A DNA stretch of 64,000 nt from Raphanus sativus (lineage: Eukaryota > Streptophyta > Magnoliopsida > Brassicales > Brassicaceae): contig NC_079514.1 in assembly GCF_000801105.2 (NCBI RefSeq), positions 17,214,293-17,278,292 on the forward strand, read 5' to 3'. Positions 48,605 through 60,774 of the stretch are shown here, piece by piece; position 1 is the stretch's first letter; each line of letters starts with the position of its first letter. A program made the translations under genes and the position numbers. The notes beneath the pieces are model-generated. The model had not been told where the DNA came from. It did not search any database and was given only the letters and a program-made list of their open reading frames with translations.

Positions 48605-48612
48605 TATATAAA
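48605..48612 (+). promoter_or_regulatory. TATA box of the TPD1-like gene
   Basis: TATATAAA about 100 bp before the ATG at 48713, with a CA-rich leader (ACACCTGAGCAGCCACAGG) about 35-55 bp downstream; typical plant spacing. Confidence 0.7.
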
Positions 48613-48712
48613 CCCTATACCTCCTTATATATACTCAATATCACACCTGAGCAGCCACAGGCTCACTTCATACTTAACATAATTTCCGAAATTCTCAGAT
48701 AAAGACCCAACA

Positions 48713-49509
48713 ATGGCTTGCAAACTCCTTTGCCTCTTCATCCTCGTGACTTTCGTTTCTCAAGGTATTTATATATATTTCATGTATTCATTTATAGATC
48801 AAATATATCATAAAAAATCCTAGTTGCACTTTTTGGAAGATATCATTTATAGATTCCTATATCCCCATAAGTCGACATGTTATATACGATCAAACTTCGT
48901 ATAACAAAATAATGATGAACCCATTTAATGAAAGCATCTCCACTCCTACTCCATAATTTATTCCAAAATGGAGTATGAATAGAAAATAAAAATTTATTTC
49001 ATTAATAATTTTTTATTTCTTGTTCATACTCTATTTTCCACTATCAAATGAGGATGTAGATGCCCTTATAAGATCATTCTAACAAAATACTAGTTTACAT
49101 GTTATGTTCATATATCAAATCAAATTAGGACTTAAAAAATTAACATTTTTCTTATATGATTTTTGCTCTAAATAAAAGAAAATGATAATAATATATATCC
49201 TTTGAAAATTTGGAAGGATATGGGTGTGACCGTAGCAATCTAACTCTAGAACAATCAAAGACCGGCAACTTGTATAAGGACATAACAGAGTGGGAAGTGA
49301 GATTGACGAACCCATGTCCAAGCGATTTCAAGAACGTAAAGTTGTCCTGCACCGGTTTCCAATCAGTCATACCCATTGATAAATCGGTGTTGTCGAAATC
49401 TGGTAACGACTGTCTCCTCCAGTCTGTCGAGTATAAATCAGACTACGTCTTCAGATATGTGTGGGCCACTAGCTTCAACTTTAAGATCCTCGACGCTACA
49501 AGTGCTTGA
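48713..49509 (+). CDS. TPD1-like small cysteine-containing secreted protein, two exons
   Basis: Exon 1 is 48713-48764 and encodes a signal peptide (MACKLLCLFILVTFVSQ). Exon 2 is 49217-49509. Donor CAAG|GTATTT and acceptor GGAAG|GA join in phase; product 114 aa. The mature part has YGCDRSN, TEWEVRLTNPCPSDFKNVKL then SCTGFQSVIPIDKSVL, DCLL and FRYVWATSFNFKIL. This is the order of motifs in the TAPETUM DETERMINANT 1-like family of apoplastic proteins; founding member TPD1 is the ligand of the EMS1 receptor kinase in anthers. The last conserved cysteine of the family is not present. The 452-bp intron carries a MITE-like insert. A TATA box precedes it. Function of this member is unknown. Confidence 0.83.
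48930..49074. mobile_element. MITE-like insert in TPD1-like intron
   Basis: Imperfect inverted ends: GAAAGCATCTCCACTCCTAC on the left, complement of the right end TAAGGGCATCTACATCCTCA. Inner arms GGAGTATGAATAG...TTCATACTCTATT are complementary. The form (GGGCATCT-type ends, ~145 bp, 'CCAAAATGGAGTA' arms) is common in Brassica MITEs. TSD is unclear. Confidence 0.6.
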
Positions 49510-50608
49510 TAGTGTGTGTTTACCCTAATGTTTTCTGCTTAATGCAATACTAGATCTGATTGCGTTTTCAACTTTATTAAAAAAATAAATTATATAAAAG
49601 CATGTACTGGAGTTAGTTATTAAAATAGTTATATTATACAGTGCACCCTATCAGACGGATTTTAATTCATAAGTAAAAGATAATTAATAGACCTAAATAA
49701 TTGGTTCATACATAAATAAAGAAAATAATTAAAAGGTTGGTTATTTTATTTTCTAAACACTCAGATCATAAACGTTAGTTGCTAAAAAGAAAGGTAACTG
49801 ATAGATACATGTGGATATCCCTTTATTATTAAGAAAGATGTATTTTATTTTAAATCTTACAAAAAAGTTGAGTCCAAAAGTATGTTTTTATTTTAATAAG
49901 GGAGATTGGTGGTTTATGTTTAGTTTTAATTTTTAAGCAGACGAACACTGATGATATATAATCCAATACCATTCGCATTAATGATTGCGAATTTGAGATA
50001 AATAAAAGATAAAAACAAAACAATAAAGATAAACCATTAAAATTAAACAGAAGTTTATCTCTTTTAAAATTGTCTTGACTCACTGGTATCGTCCTGTGTT
50101 CGAGTCCTCTTGGTCACCTGAACTTTCTTAAATGTTAAGAATACGCGGAGTATTGTGGATTTTATGAAATTAGTTTTGGATTTAAAAAGCTTTTGGAATA
50201 TCTACGGTTATAAAAAGAAAAGATTAACCGGTAGCTGAAAACCTTCCATTTAGTCTAGCCAAATGTTGACAAAAAAATAGAACCAAAGTTAAGTTTAGTC
50301 TAGCCAATGTTGACAAAAAACGGAAGCTGAAAACCTTATACAGAAAACAACAGTTAAGTTTTTTTTATTTGTAGTTAAACAGCACCAAAGTTAAAAATAG
50401 AACCAAATCATCAAAATCTATCTTTTATGTCTCTCCCTTTTTAGATAATAGAGATGCAAATTTGACGACATATTTGTTGCTGAATGAAAGTCCACATCAG
50501 TAGTTTACCAAATAATTAACTAATATATAATAAGTTAAAATCAAATTTACTGTCAATTAATTTTAAGTTGAAATCTTATGAAAACCCTAAGTTTTATATA
50601 GTATCAGT
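49510..50608. other. Intergenic; possible SINE relic
   Basis: No gene. At 50072-50120 TCACTGGTATCG and GTTCGAGTCCTC resemble SINE A and B boxes but the rest is decayed. A stretch at about 50450-50560 resembles 58470-58580 on the other side of the CACTA element. Confidence 0.4.
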
Positions 50609-50629
50609 GCTCACTACAAGAAAACAACA

Positions 50630-50960
50630 CTTTGGCGAGGAAAATTAACGAGGAAATATGATCCTCGTAATTTTACGACGAGTTTACGAGGAATTTACAA
50701 AGAGAGAACAAAACGTCGTTATTTTCTCGTAAAGTAACGAAGAAAACATTTCGTCGTAAAACCATCGTAATATTACGTGGTTTTAACGAGGAAATACACT
50801 TTCCTCGTAAACACCACGTAAACCTTGCATCATCTTTACGAGGAAATGAGAAAATACACTTTCCTCGTAAAATCCACGTAAATTCGCGTCTTCTTTACGA
50901 GGAAATATTTACGTGAACTTAACGAGGAATTTTAAAACACGTTTTTTTTGGCTACCTAAC
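50630..50960. repeat. 5' subterminal repeat array of CACTA
   Basis: Many copies of a TTTACGAGGAA / TTTCCTCGTAA core, in direct and inverted orientation. Confidence 0.9.
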
Positions 50961-51121
50961 TATTCCTCGCAAATTCATCGCAAAACTTCAACTACCAGAT
51001 TCGAAAATTTTCTATAAATATGGAAGTTTCAACATCATTTTAAACACACCAACAAAAACAAAAAAAAAGTGAAAAGAAAAAAATATCAGGCTCCGGGAAT
51101 GTCTACGAGTTGCGGAGCTGG

Positions 51122-54100
51122 ATGTATATGCATAGAGATGCTAACGGGAGAGTGACGAAAGAATACATTGCGGGACTGGAGACATTTATGCATCAAGCAG
51201 ATTCCACACCGCTCGCTCTAGAAAGCGGTAAGATGTTCTGTCCATGTCGAAAATGCAACAATTCGAAATTGACAAATCGTGAAAATGTTTGGAAGCATTT
51301 AATAAATAGAGGTTTCACGCCAAATTACTATATCTGGTTTCAGCATGGAGAAGGTTATAATAATTATGATCAGAATGAAGCTAGTAGTAGTAATAGCAAT
51401 TTTCAGGAAGAACCGGTTGCTCATCATTTGCATAATGAACATAGTTACCATCAGGAGGAGCAGATGGTAGATTTTGATAGGGTTCATGATATGGTAACTG
51501 ATGCATTTGTAGCTCATGATGAAGATGAAGAACCTAATATAGATGCAAAAAAGTTTTATGAAATGTTAAATGCGGCGAATCAACCACTTTACAGTGGTTG
51601 TAGAGAAGGTCTCTCTAAATTGTCGTTGGCTGCTAGAATGATGAATATTAAAACTGATCACAATCTACCTGAAAGTTGCATGAATGAATGGGCAAACTTG
51701 TTTAAAGAGTATTTGCCGGAAGACAATGTGTCTGCTGATTCTTATTATGAGATTCAGAAACTGGTTTATAGTCTTGGGTTGCCTTCGGAGATGATAGATG
51801 TTTGCATCGACAACTGCATGATCTACTGGGAAAATGATGAGAAGTTAGAAGAATGTCGATTCTGCAAGAAGCCACGATTCAAGCCGCAATGACGGGGACG
51901 TAATAGGGTACCGTACCAAAGGATGTGGTACCTACCAATTACAGACAGATTGAAAAGATTGTACCAATCAGAGCAGACTGCCGGAAAGATGAGATGGCAT
52001 GCCGAGCATACTCAGACTGATGGTGAGATGACACATCCATCAGATGCAAGAGTCTGGAAACATTTTAACAAAGTATATCCGGAATTCGCTAGCAATATCC
52101 GGAATGTGTATCTCGGATTATGCACAGATGGATTTAGTCCATTCGGAATGTCAGGGAGACAATATTCATTGTGGCCAGTCTTTCTTACGCCATACAACCT
52201 GCCACCAGAGATGTGCATGCAACGGGAGTTGCTATTCTTGACCATATTAATACCTGGTCCGAAACATCCTAAAAGGTCGCTGGATGTTTTCCTGCAACCC
52301 CTGATAAAAGAGTTGAAGGATTTGTGGTCAACTGGGGAGAGGACGTATGACTGCTCAACGAAGACGAATTTCACGATGCGAGCGATGCTTTTGTGGACCA
52401 TAAGTGACTTTCCTGCCTATGGGATGTTGTCGGGATGGACTACACATTCGAGATTAGCTTGTCCATATTGTAATGGAGCGACAGATGCGTTTCAAATGAA
52501 GAATGGAAGGAAGACAAGTTGGTTCGATTGTCATCGTCGATTTCTTCCCATTGGCCATCCGTATCGAAGAAACAAGACATTGTTTAGGCACAAAAAGGTT
52601 GTGAGAGACACTCCTCCTCCATATTTAACTGGAGAAGAAACTGAAAAACAACTCGATTACTATGGAGCTTTGGAAACAGTTCCTCGTGGTGGTAATTGGC
52701 ATGTCCCCCCTAATATGCCTGATTCTTACGGTGTTCATAACAACTGGCACAAGAAGAGTATATTTTGGGAGTTGCCATATTGGAAGGATCTTCTTCTGCG
52801 TCACAACCTCGATGTGATGCATATAGAGAAGAATTTCTTTGAGAACATCATGAATACAATATTGAATGTCCCGGGGAAGACAAAAGACAACATAAAATCG
52901 AGGTTAGACTTGCCGGATATTTGCTCAAGAAGTGAGTTACATATAAACAGCAATGGGCAAGTTCCTGTTCCGATATTCAGATTGTCTTCAGAAAAAAAGT
53001 CGGTGTTGTTCAACTGGGTAGCATCAGAAGTGAAATTCCCCGATGGGTATGTTTCAAATCTGTCTAGATGCGTTGAAAAGGGTCAAAAGTTCTCCGGGAT
53101 AAAGAGTCATGACTGTCATGTCTTTATGCAACGACTACTTCCCTTTGCTTTTGCGGATCTACTTCCTACAAACGTACTTGAAGCACTTGCAGGTACTATA
53201 TATATTATATATTGCAGTAATTTTATATATAATGATTTAGTTTGAAATAATATATGACTAATAATGTGTATAATTGTTTTTGGAATATACAAGGCATTGA
53301 GCATTTTTAAGGGATCTGAGCACCCGCACTCTTAAAGTAGAAGTCGTGGAACAGCTTCAAGAGAACATTCCCATCTTATTGTGCAACTTGGAGAAGATAT
53401 TTCCTCCTGGGTTTTTTGACGTCATGGAGCATCTAGCTGTGCACCTCCCATATGAGGCATTGCTTCGTGGACCTGTACATTACGGATGGATGTATCAGTA
53501 TGAGCGAGCCATGAAATATTTGAAGGGAAAAGCAAAGAACTTTGCAAAGGTTGAAGGTTCTATAATTGCTGGAAGTTTGACGGAAGAAACTTCTCACTTC
53601 ACATCGTACTACTTTGCGTCAAAAGTACGTACCCGGAAAAGAGCTCCAAGGAGATATGATGATGGTGGTGTCGCGCCAACATACGCAGTTGCTGGTGTTC
53701 CAGACATCTTTAGCCAGATTGGACGACTGGGTGGGAAATCAAAAGAGGTTTGGTGGTCGAGTGAAGAAGACGCTCATAGTGCACACACCTATATTCTACT
53801 CAATTGTGAGGATCCATTGATTCGTTATTTTGAAAGGTAACATAAATGGACACATATAAATTAACACATATATATAATTGCCAAATATTAATTAATATAA
53901 AATGTGATTTTACAGCCTATTTGTTTCACAAGTCGAAGAAACATTCTCAGGTATATCCACAACTGACGTAGACAAAAGGAAAGATCAACACTTTATAAAG
54001 TGGTTGAAGAATCATGTATTAACTCAAAGTCATTATTCATAAATGATATGTATTTTAACGTTCACTTTGTTTTTGCAGGTTGATTTTGACGACGATGGAG

Positions 54101-54817
54101 ATTATCCTAAGTGGTTACATGAAGTAATTTAATCTCCACATGTAAAGGTCACCACCTCACAGATGTATTTCACACGAGGCTATACTTTTCACACATATGA
54201 GTATGGTAGACAGCGGGCGACCAGTAACTATGGAATATGTGTGAAAGGGGAAACCGATTTCTACGGTATCTTGACAGAGATTATTGAAGTGGAATTTCCA
54301 GGGATATTGAAGCTGAAATGCGTCCTCTTCAAATGTGAGTGGTTCGACCCCGTCGTCAACAGAGGTGTTCGGTTTAACAAATTCGGTGTAGTTGATGTCA
54401 ATGGTGGACGAAGGTACAACAAATTCTTTATTTGGCATACATGAGCAGAATAAGCTTACTTCTATGTTTTCTTTATTTTTCAGGTACAACAAATTCGAGC
54501 CTTTCATCTTAGCTTCACAAGCAGATCAAGTTAGCTACCTTCCATACCCTCGGATGAGAGAATCGGGAATAAATTGGTTATCCGTGATCAAAGTTACACC
54601 TCGAGGACGAATCATTAGTGGAGAAGAACCACCATTGCAAGAAGAACAGATAAATGAAGTCGAGGAACCTGAACAACAAATTGATGACATTCTTTTCATT
54701 GATCCGCATAATCATGCGTATGAAGATCTTACCGACGATGGCACAGACGAAGCTGTTGAAGACGAGTTTAATGAAAATGATGATGTTTCTAGTGATGACG
54801 AAAATGTATCCGATTGA
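51122..54817 (+). pseudogene. TNP2-like CACTA transposase, disabled
   Basis: First in-frame ATG is 51122, though the frame is open to about 51090 and an upstream exon is possible. N-terminal Transpos_assoc domain with FCPCRKCNNSK (51237-51270). Transposase_21 core (51923-53192) with TDGFSPFGMSGRQYSLWPVF (52124-52185) and LDVMHIEKNFF (52808-52842). A GT donor at 53193, then a DUF4218-like block FFDVMEHLAVHLPYEALLRG (53418-53480). DUF4216-like block GYTFHTYEYGRQRATSNYGI (54177-54240); intron 54414-54483; acidic tail ending TGA 54815-54817. Lesions: TGA at 51890-51892 in frame, one missing base near 53301, and TAA at 54130-54132. The remaining frame is well preserved. Confidence 0.9.
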
Positions 54818-55079
54818 TGTATTTGTGTTTTAATATGATTGATTTTCAGACTTAATGCATGTGATTCGATTATTTTAATCATGAAAAACTATTTAATGTA
54901 TTGAGATTATAAGAATTTGGGAATGTTTATAAAGAATTTGGGAATGTTTATAAAGAAAAAAATATATTGAGGTTTGAGGTTTTGAATGAAAAATAAAAGA
55001 TTGAGGTTTGGGATTGGAATATGAAGAGTAGAAGATAGGAAAGATGGTGTTTGTGGTTTGAGGTTTTTGATTTTAGGCG

Positions 55080-55910
55080 TTTAGAAAGCAAACCTCGTTA
55101 ATTCCTCGTAGTTTACGACGAAATAACGAGGAAAATAGAAAAAAAAGAAAAACGCGGGCCTCGTTAATTCCACGTAAGCCAGAATCGTCGTAAAGACCTC
55201 GTAAGCTTACGTGGAATTACCGAGGCTTTTTGTTTTTTTTTTTTCTCGTTATTTCCTCGTGGGTTTACGAGGTTTTAACGATATTTATTGTCTAAACCTC
55301 TAAACCCTAAACCCCAAACCCCATCTTTCTTATCTATTTTTTCTAAATCCTAAACTCCAAACCCCATTAATAATTTTATAATTTTGAAAAGATTATATTT
55401 TCAAATCTTTAAAAGATTATATTTTTGTTGCAAAATAAAAAATTTAAATAAATAATTTGATAAGTTTATATTAGAAAGAAGAGATTGATATTAGAAGTTT
55501 AAATAATTGTGGTTTTAAATTTTGAGGTTTGAAATGTAAAGAAGATATTGAGGTTAAAAGGAAGATATATTTTGAGGTAGAATATAAGAAAGATGGGGTT
55601 TAGGGTTTGGGGTTTCGATTTTAGAGGTTTAGAAATTTACCTCGTTAAAAACTCGTAATCTACGAGGTTTTTACGAGGAATAGAAACACGGGCCTCGCTA
55701 TTTCTTCGTTTGATTTGGGACGGGCCTCGCAATTTCCTCGTAAGGTTACGAGGTTTTTACGAGGAATAGAAACACGGGCCTCGCTATTTCTTCGTTTGAT
55801 TTGGGACGGGCCTCGCAATTTCCTCGTAAGTTTACGAGGTTTTTACGAGGAACAGAAAGACGGGCCTCTTTAATTCCTCGTAATTCTACGAGGAAATTGC
55901 GAGACCATCG
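55080..55910. repeat. Internal array of CACTA subterminal motifs between the two genes
   Basis: The same ACGAGGAA/TTCCTCGT words as at the element ends recur at 55090-55270 and 55640-55910, flanking the promoter of the second gene. Includes an 86-bp tandem duplication (ACGAGGTTTTTACGAGGAAT at 55662 and 55748) with GGGCCTCGC blocks. Confidence 0.88.
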
Positions 55911-56013
55911 TAACTTATATATACAACCTCACACTCTCCATTCGTCCCAACTTCCTCTCCATTTCCTCCCAAATTCGTCTCCAACTCCTCTCCCATTCCT
56001 CTCTCCTTCGAAA

Positions 56014-57805
56014 ATGGTAATTTCCTCGCCCCATAATTAGTTTAGGGAATTTAGATAGGTCGTTAGTTTAGGTGGTTAGTTTAGGGAATTTAGATAGGTT
56101 TACGGATTTTATGTTCGTTAGATAGATTTTTTAATTATTGTTGATAGATTTTTAATTATTGATGAGCATAAACTCAAAAATATATATTTTTGCAGGTTCG
56201 TGCGAACAGGATTACTGCTCACTACAGAGAGATGTTCGGTGAGCCTGGTAGTCAGTTAGACCCGCCAGGTTCTTCTTCAGGTGCCGGCGGTTCCGGTTCT
56301 TCAGATCAGGAGTCTGTTCCCGAGACTCAGCATTTCTTCCCTCCGATGCCTCCTCCGGTAGCTCCTTCGATGGCTCCTCCTGAGATTCCCGCCGCTGTTC
56401 ATTCCGATCTCATGGTGCCACCTACTGTTCTTTTCTCGCAATACACTGTCGAGGATATTCTCGGTATGTCAGGCAGAGCTGGTTTACCAATCATAGACTC
56501 CGAAAGACCCGACGGGACTTTGTGGTAAGTGCATTTTTAATTAATTATTTTAGTTTATAACTTCATTAAATAATTTAAATTTTCATTTTTTCCAGGTTTG
56601 GGGTTGACAATTGCCTTGCGACAGATGTAACCGAGACGATTAAAGGTTACTTCTCCATGGCGCATCCAAACTGGAAGTTGACGCCGATCTACATCAGAAA
56701 GACGTGGTTCAAGATTTACGCTGTAAGTAATTCTATTAATTAATTATTTTATATTTTTTTCTTAAAATAATAGATTATTAATTTTTTTTTTGCAGCAAAA
56801 GTATCATTGGTCTATCGGAGTCAGTGAGAGAGTGAGGAAGGCGTTTTACGCGAAGGCGCAAGTTCGCTTGGCGGACACGGTTTGCAACTGGAAGGGCGAC
56901 TGGATCGTCAAGGGGTACACCCGTGGCAAACCCGCTGAGCTTACCACGGGTGTTTGGGACGGCCTCATCCGTTACTGGAAGGATCCCAACTCCATTAGGA
57001 TCGCAAACATTTGTGCTGCCGTCCGTAACACGGTAGACGAGCACGGTAACGGCCCGATGCTACACTCTGCGGGCCAAAAACCCCATGCCGGTGTCCGTTT
57101 GCAAATGATATGTAATTAAATAATAATTTTTTAATTATTAATTTTAATATAAATATATTTCTAACAATTTTCTTAAATATTTTTAGGCCAAAGAGTTGGG
57201 ACGTCTTCCGACTCTTCTAGAACTTTACGAGCGGACCCACAAGAACAAGGCGGGCCAGTTTTTAGATGGCAAGTCCCAACTAATCTACAACGACGTTATT
57301 GCTTGGGTTGAGGAGCGCCAGACTCAGCTGACCCAGCAGTCCGCCGACGGATTACCCGTTACCTTATCCACAACTGAAGTGGATAAGATTTACGAGGAGG
57401 TAAATTTTTTAACATTATATCTTTTTAATTATTAATTCATTAAATTTACTTTTTAAATTTAACTAACAAATTTTTTTTTTTGTTTTTAAGGTTGTCTCTA
57501 AGAAAAAGGGACGTACGTTGGGGATCGGTTCCGTCAATGATGTCCCGAGAACGACATCGTCTTATGCTCAGAGACAGACCGAAGAAGTCACTCAGTTGCG
57601 TTCCGAGCTGGGCGCGACCAAAAGCCGTGTGAGTGGACTCGAGGCCTTCATCGACGTTATAGCGTCCACAAACCCGGAATGGGAAGCTTTGTTGAGGAAC
57701 ATGAAACAACAAAATCCCATTCCAGGCGAGTCATCGGGCACACATAACGAGGAGGATGTTACGAGGAGGAGCGAGAAATTCTACGAGGCCATGAACGGGC
57801 CTTAG
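56014..57805 (+). CDS. Second CACTA gene (transposase_24 / TNPA-like), six exons
   Basis: Exon 1 codes only ATG (56014-56016), then GT. Further exons: 56196-56524, 56596-56722, 56796-57107, 57187-57399 and 57491-57805. All junctions keep phase, giving 432 aa. N-terminal half: Pro/Ser-rich linker then [20 protein letters not shown]. Middle: [52 protein letters not shown]-terminal: [28 protein letters not shown], and a coiled-coil-like [20 protein letters not shown]. This is the plant Ptta/En-Spm companion protein, probably binding the subterminal repeats like TNPA (inference). The donor after exon 4 reads ATG|ATATGT instead of GT, probably GT to AT; otherwise open. Confidence 0.85.
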
Positions 57806-57989
57806 TTTTTTTAGTTTTTTTCCGGTTTATGTATTATAAAATCCAAAACTTAATTATATATAAAATATTTTGTTGCTTTTGAAATTTATTTAAAATTTAT
57901 TTATAAACCCAAATATTTAAATACTTTTATTTTATTAAATTAATAATTATTATATCAAATAATATCTTTATTAATTCGAAAATGGGCAC

Positions 57990-58410
57990 TATACGAGTTA
58001 TTTACGTCGAAATGATTTCCGAGGAATTTACGAGGAAAGCCTTACGAGGTTTTTACGAGGAAAATGTTTCAACGATTCTACATGGTCTTTACGAGGAAAC
58101 CTTTTCAAGGATATTACATCGAATTTACGAGGATTTAATTTCAAGGATATTACGTGTAAGTAACGACGCGTGGTTCGCGTGGTTTGTACGAGGAAAGTCC
58201 GCGAGTGATTTACGAGGAATAGCGGCGAGGAACTTACGACGAAATTTTAACTTCGTCTTTACGAGGAAATAAAATACTCGCTAGTCTACGAGGAAATGGC
58301 GACGAAAGTTCTGTTACGACGGACGATAAACGACGAAACATTTTTCCTCGTTAATTCCTCGTAAACATTCTTTTACGAGGAATTAACGAGGAAAATGGCC
58401 CTCGTTAAAT
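57990..58410. repeat. 3' subterminal repeat array of CACTA
   Basis: Dense TTTACGAGGAA/TTTCCTCGT words; explains the spurious open frame at 57982-58272. Confidence 0.9.
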
Positions 58411-58431
58411 ATATGTTTTCTTGTAGTGGCT

Positions 58432-59022
58432 ATCCGATGTGAGACCACTCAGATAGATGTTGTTTCTACAATTGCCGTCATATGAACATGAGAAAGAGTG
58501 TTAATGAATTAAATGTCACATGAGTAGTTGGAAAAATAATTAACTAATAAATAAAAAGTTAAGGTCAATCTATTTATTGTGGTCTCTATGATAAACCCAA
58601 ATTTAACAATATCAAAAACAAAATCGCTTTTCAAACAAGAACACTGACAGATTTAGATAATCAATAGAAATGCATCAAAAGGGCAATGAATTAACCAAAA
58701 ATAATCTTTCATATTTGAATGTGATTGAGTAAATAAATTGTTAAAACAAATCGATATTTGAATGTGATTGAGTAAATAAACCGTTAACACAAACCGATCT
58801 TCTGGTTGTTAACATTAAAATTATTTTTTGATATTTTATTAAAATCATTTATAATGGTATGCTATATATTGGCTTTTTATCATCATATTTTTATAATTTA
58901 ATGCTTTATTATATTAAAAACAAGTCAAAATTATATGTAAAATTTATTTAATTATATTAATGATTTTATAACTGTTACCGTTGTAGATGATATATATTAA
59001 TGCAGCTAAATAACAATACAAA
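58432..59022. other. AT-rich flank with a 43-bp tandem duplication
   Basis: ATATTTGAATGTGATTGAGTAAATAAA occurs at about 58710 and 58753 (two units). No gene. Confidence 0.6.
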
Positions 59023-59828
59023 CTAGGTTAAGATCAGACTCTTGACTTGTTTAATAAAATTGTATATACAAATATTTTTAGGTAATATTATTTATTTGTG
59101 TTCTTACATATTATGAAATAGTAAAATATTATATATATATATATTATATATATATATATATTGAAAGATAGAGAAATCAATAAAATTACTTATATAATTA
59201 AATTGACACAAACACACAAATTTACAATCATTTTATGGTAAATAAATCCAAACAATAACTTTTATCTAGCTTATATGATATATAATTAATTAAAATGATA
59301 TTAACATAAAAATATTTTATATTATTAATATGACTAACTATTAAATAAAGCTTTGTACTTATATGGTTTATGAACATTTTGTATCTTTTAATAAAAAAAG
59401 TTCGCAAATTTGTTTTCAATAAGTGACTTTAAATAGTTTTAGTAAATTATAATCGTTTTTAAGAATTAAATGAAAATTTGAAATTTAAGTATTAAGTTCT
59501 CAGTATTTATTCAATGCAAATTCTGAAATTTAAGTATTTATGTATTTTATATAGTATTTAGTTTAATTAAAGCAATATTAAATGATATATATTTTAATCT
59601 TAATCTAATCTATTAATTTAGGGTCCTATTTTTATCTACTATTAGAAGTTGTTATTAGTTTTTGGACCTATTCATTTCTCTAGCTTTAACACACACGTCA
59701 GTTACCTAAAACCACGTTACATAATATTTACATTATATAGTCAGCAAGTCCCAGTCGTTCAAAAAAAAGTCAGCAAGTCCCCACGAAACTAATTTTAATA
59801 ATACTGTATGAACTGTTATCCAATATAA
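59023..59828 (-). mobile_element. Helitron 3' portion related to the Helitron at 38579
   Basis: Starts (minus-strand 3' end) CTAGGTTAAGATC at 59023, as at 38579. Further homology includes CTTATATGGTTTATGAACATTTTGTATCTTTT (59359-) versus the copies near 39131 and 39247, and TAATAGTTTTAGTAA-like words. The hairpin is decayed and no 5' end is seen; it is probably truncated by the adjacent candidate Helitron. Confidence 0.5.
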
Positions 59829-60019
59829 TCTATTACACTACTAAAAGGAAGATATGAAGCTCTATGAGAGCATCCACGTCATTTAATTAATTCGGCCAAT
59901 AGGAAATAAGATAATCTGTCACGTCGGACAGCTGGAGGTAAACAGGCTTCGCATTTTGTTTAGCCAGTGGCCCGTTAAGCCCATCTCACTATTGTTTTTT
60001 TTTTGGTCGGCAGCCCATT

Positions 60020-60420
60020 CGCTCATCAATCATCTCGCGATCTCGATTGTGAGACCTTTTCTCTTCTTCTCTTCGTTCATGTTCCTTCTTACGATCAATC
60101 AATTCTCTCCCCACTCCTGATTGCTCCTTAATCGTATAGTTAATGGAATCTCTTCGATTTCTCATTCTGAACTCTATGGAACGTTTCGGTTTGATTCCTG
60201 TTAGATCCTATATAAATATCTCCTTAGGTTTTAGTTTTTCTCCAAACAATTGTTCAATCCTCTCGACTGCTCATTACGATGACGTTATCCGACTCACAGA
60301 AAATGATCGGCGAATCCGTGGTCTCCTCCGGTCCGGTCAAACCCGTCGATCAGACAAGGCTTCTGGGCCAATAATAATTCTTAGTGGTCCCACTTGAACC
60401 CCATCTCAAAAAACATATAA
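60020..60420 (+). other. Leader-like region with unassigned short frames
   Basis: CT-rich (TTTTCTCTTCTTCTCTTCGTTC) sequence resembling a 5' UTR at 60055-60110, followed by an ATG frame 60143-60397 that matches nothing recognised. Probably promoter and leader of the captured gene. Confidence 0.35.
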
Positions 60421-60774
60421 ACTCCGATGAGAGCGATTATCGATCGACTTCTCTTCGTCGTCGTTTGGAATCACAGCAATTCACCGTTATCAGATACCCT
60501 TTTTGGTTTAGCTTGATGGGTTGTGATTAAATTCTCAAGCTTTTGGCTTCCATGAGCTTCGTGTACTGTTTTTTTTTCTGCTTTGTTGTTTTGTTGTTGC
60601 TGTTACAGTTTGTTCATTGGAACTTGGATTAAGGACAGTCTCATGAGACATTACTTCTTCAGTGCATGAGCTCTCTGGGTTTTTTCTTTCTTGAACGTTT
60701 CGTAGTTCTCTTAAGCTTTGTTTTTGTTTTTCTTTAAGCTGATTCTTGGTAGTATGTTGATTTGCTAGATAACA

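Larger units (their letters stand above)
50612..58428 (+). mobile_element. CACTA (En/Spm) DNA transposon, full length with two genes
   Basis: Termini CACTACAAGAAAAC (50612) and GTTTTCTTGTAGTG (ending 58428) are perfect inverted repeats. The 3-bp TSD GCT is at 50609-50611 and 58429-58431. Subterminal zones (50630-50960, 57990-58410) are packed with TTACGAGGAA/TTTCCTCGTAA words in both orientations, the expected transposase-binding repeats. Two plus-strand genes are present: a TNP2-like transposase and a second spliced gene of the transposase_24 type. The transposase has a few disabling mutations, so this copy is probably non-autonomous but recent. Confidence 0.96.

Noticed and set aside
57982..58272. 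96-codon ORF after the second CACTA gene
   Set aside because: It is built from the ACGAGGAA subterminal repeats read in one frame (repeating FTRK/YEE-like peptides); no sign of a real gene.
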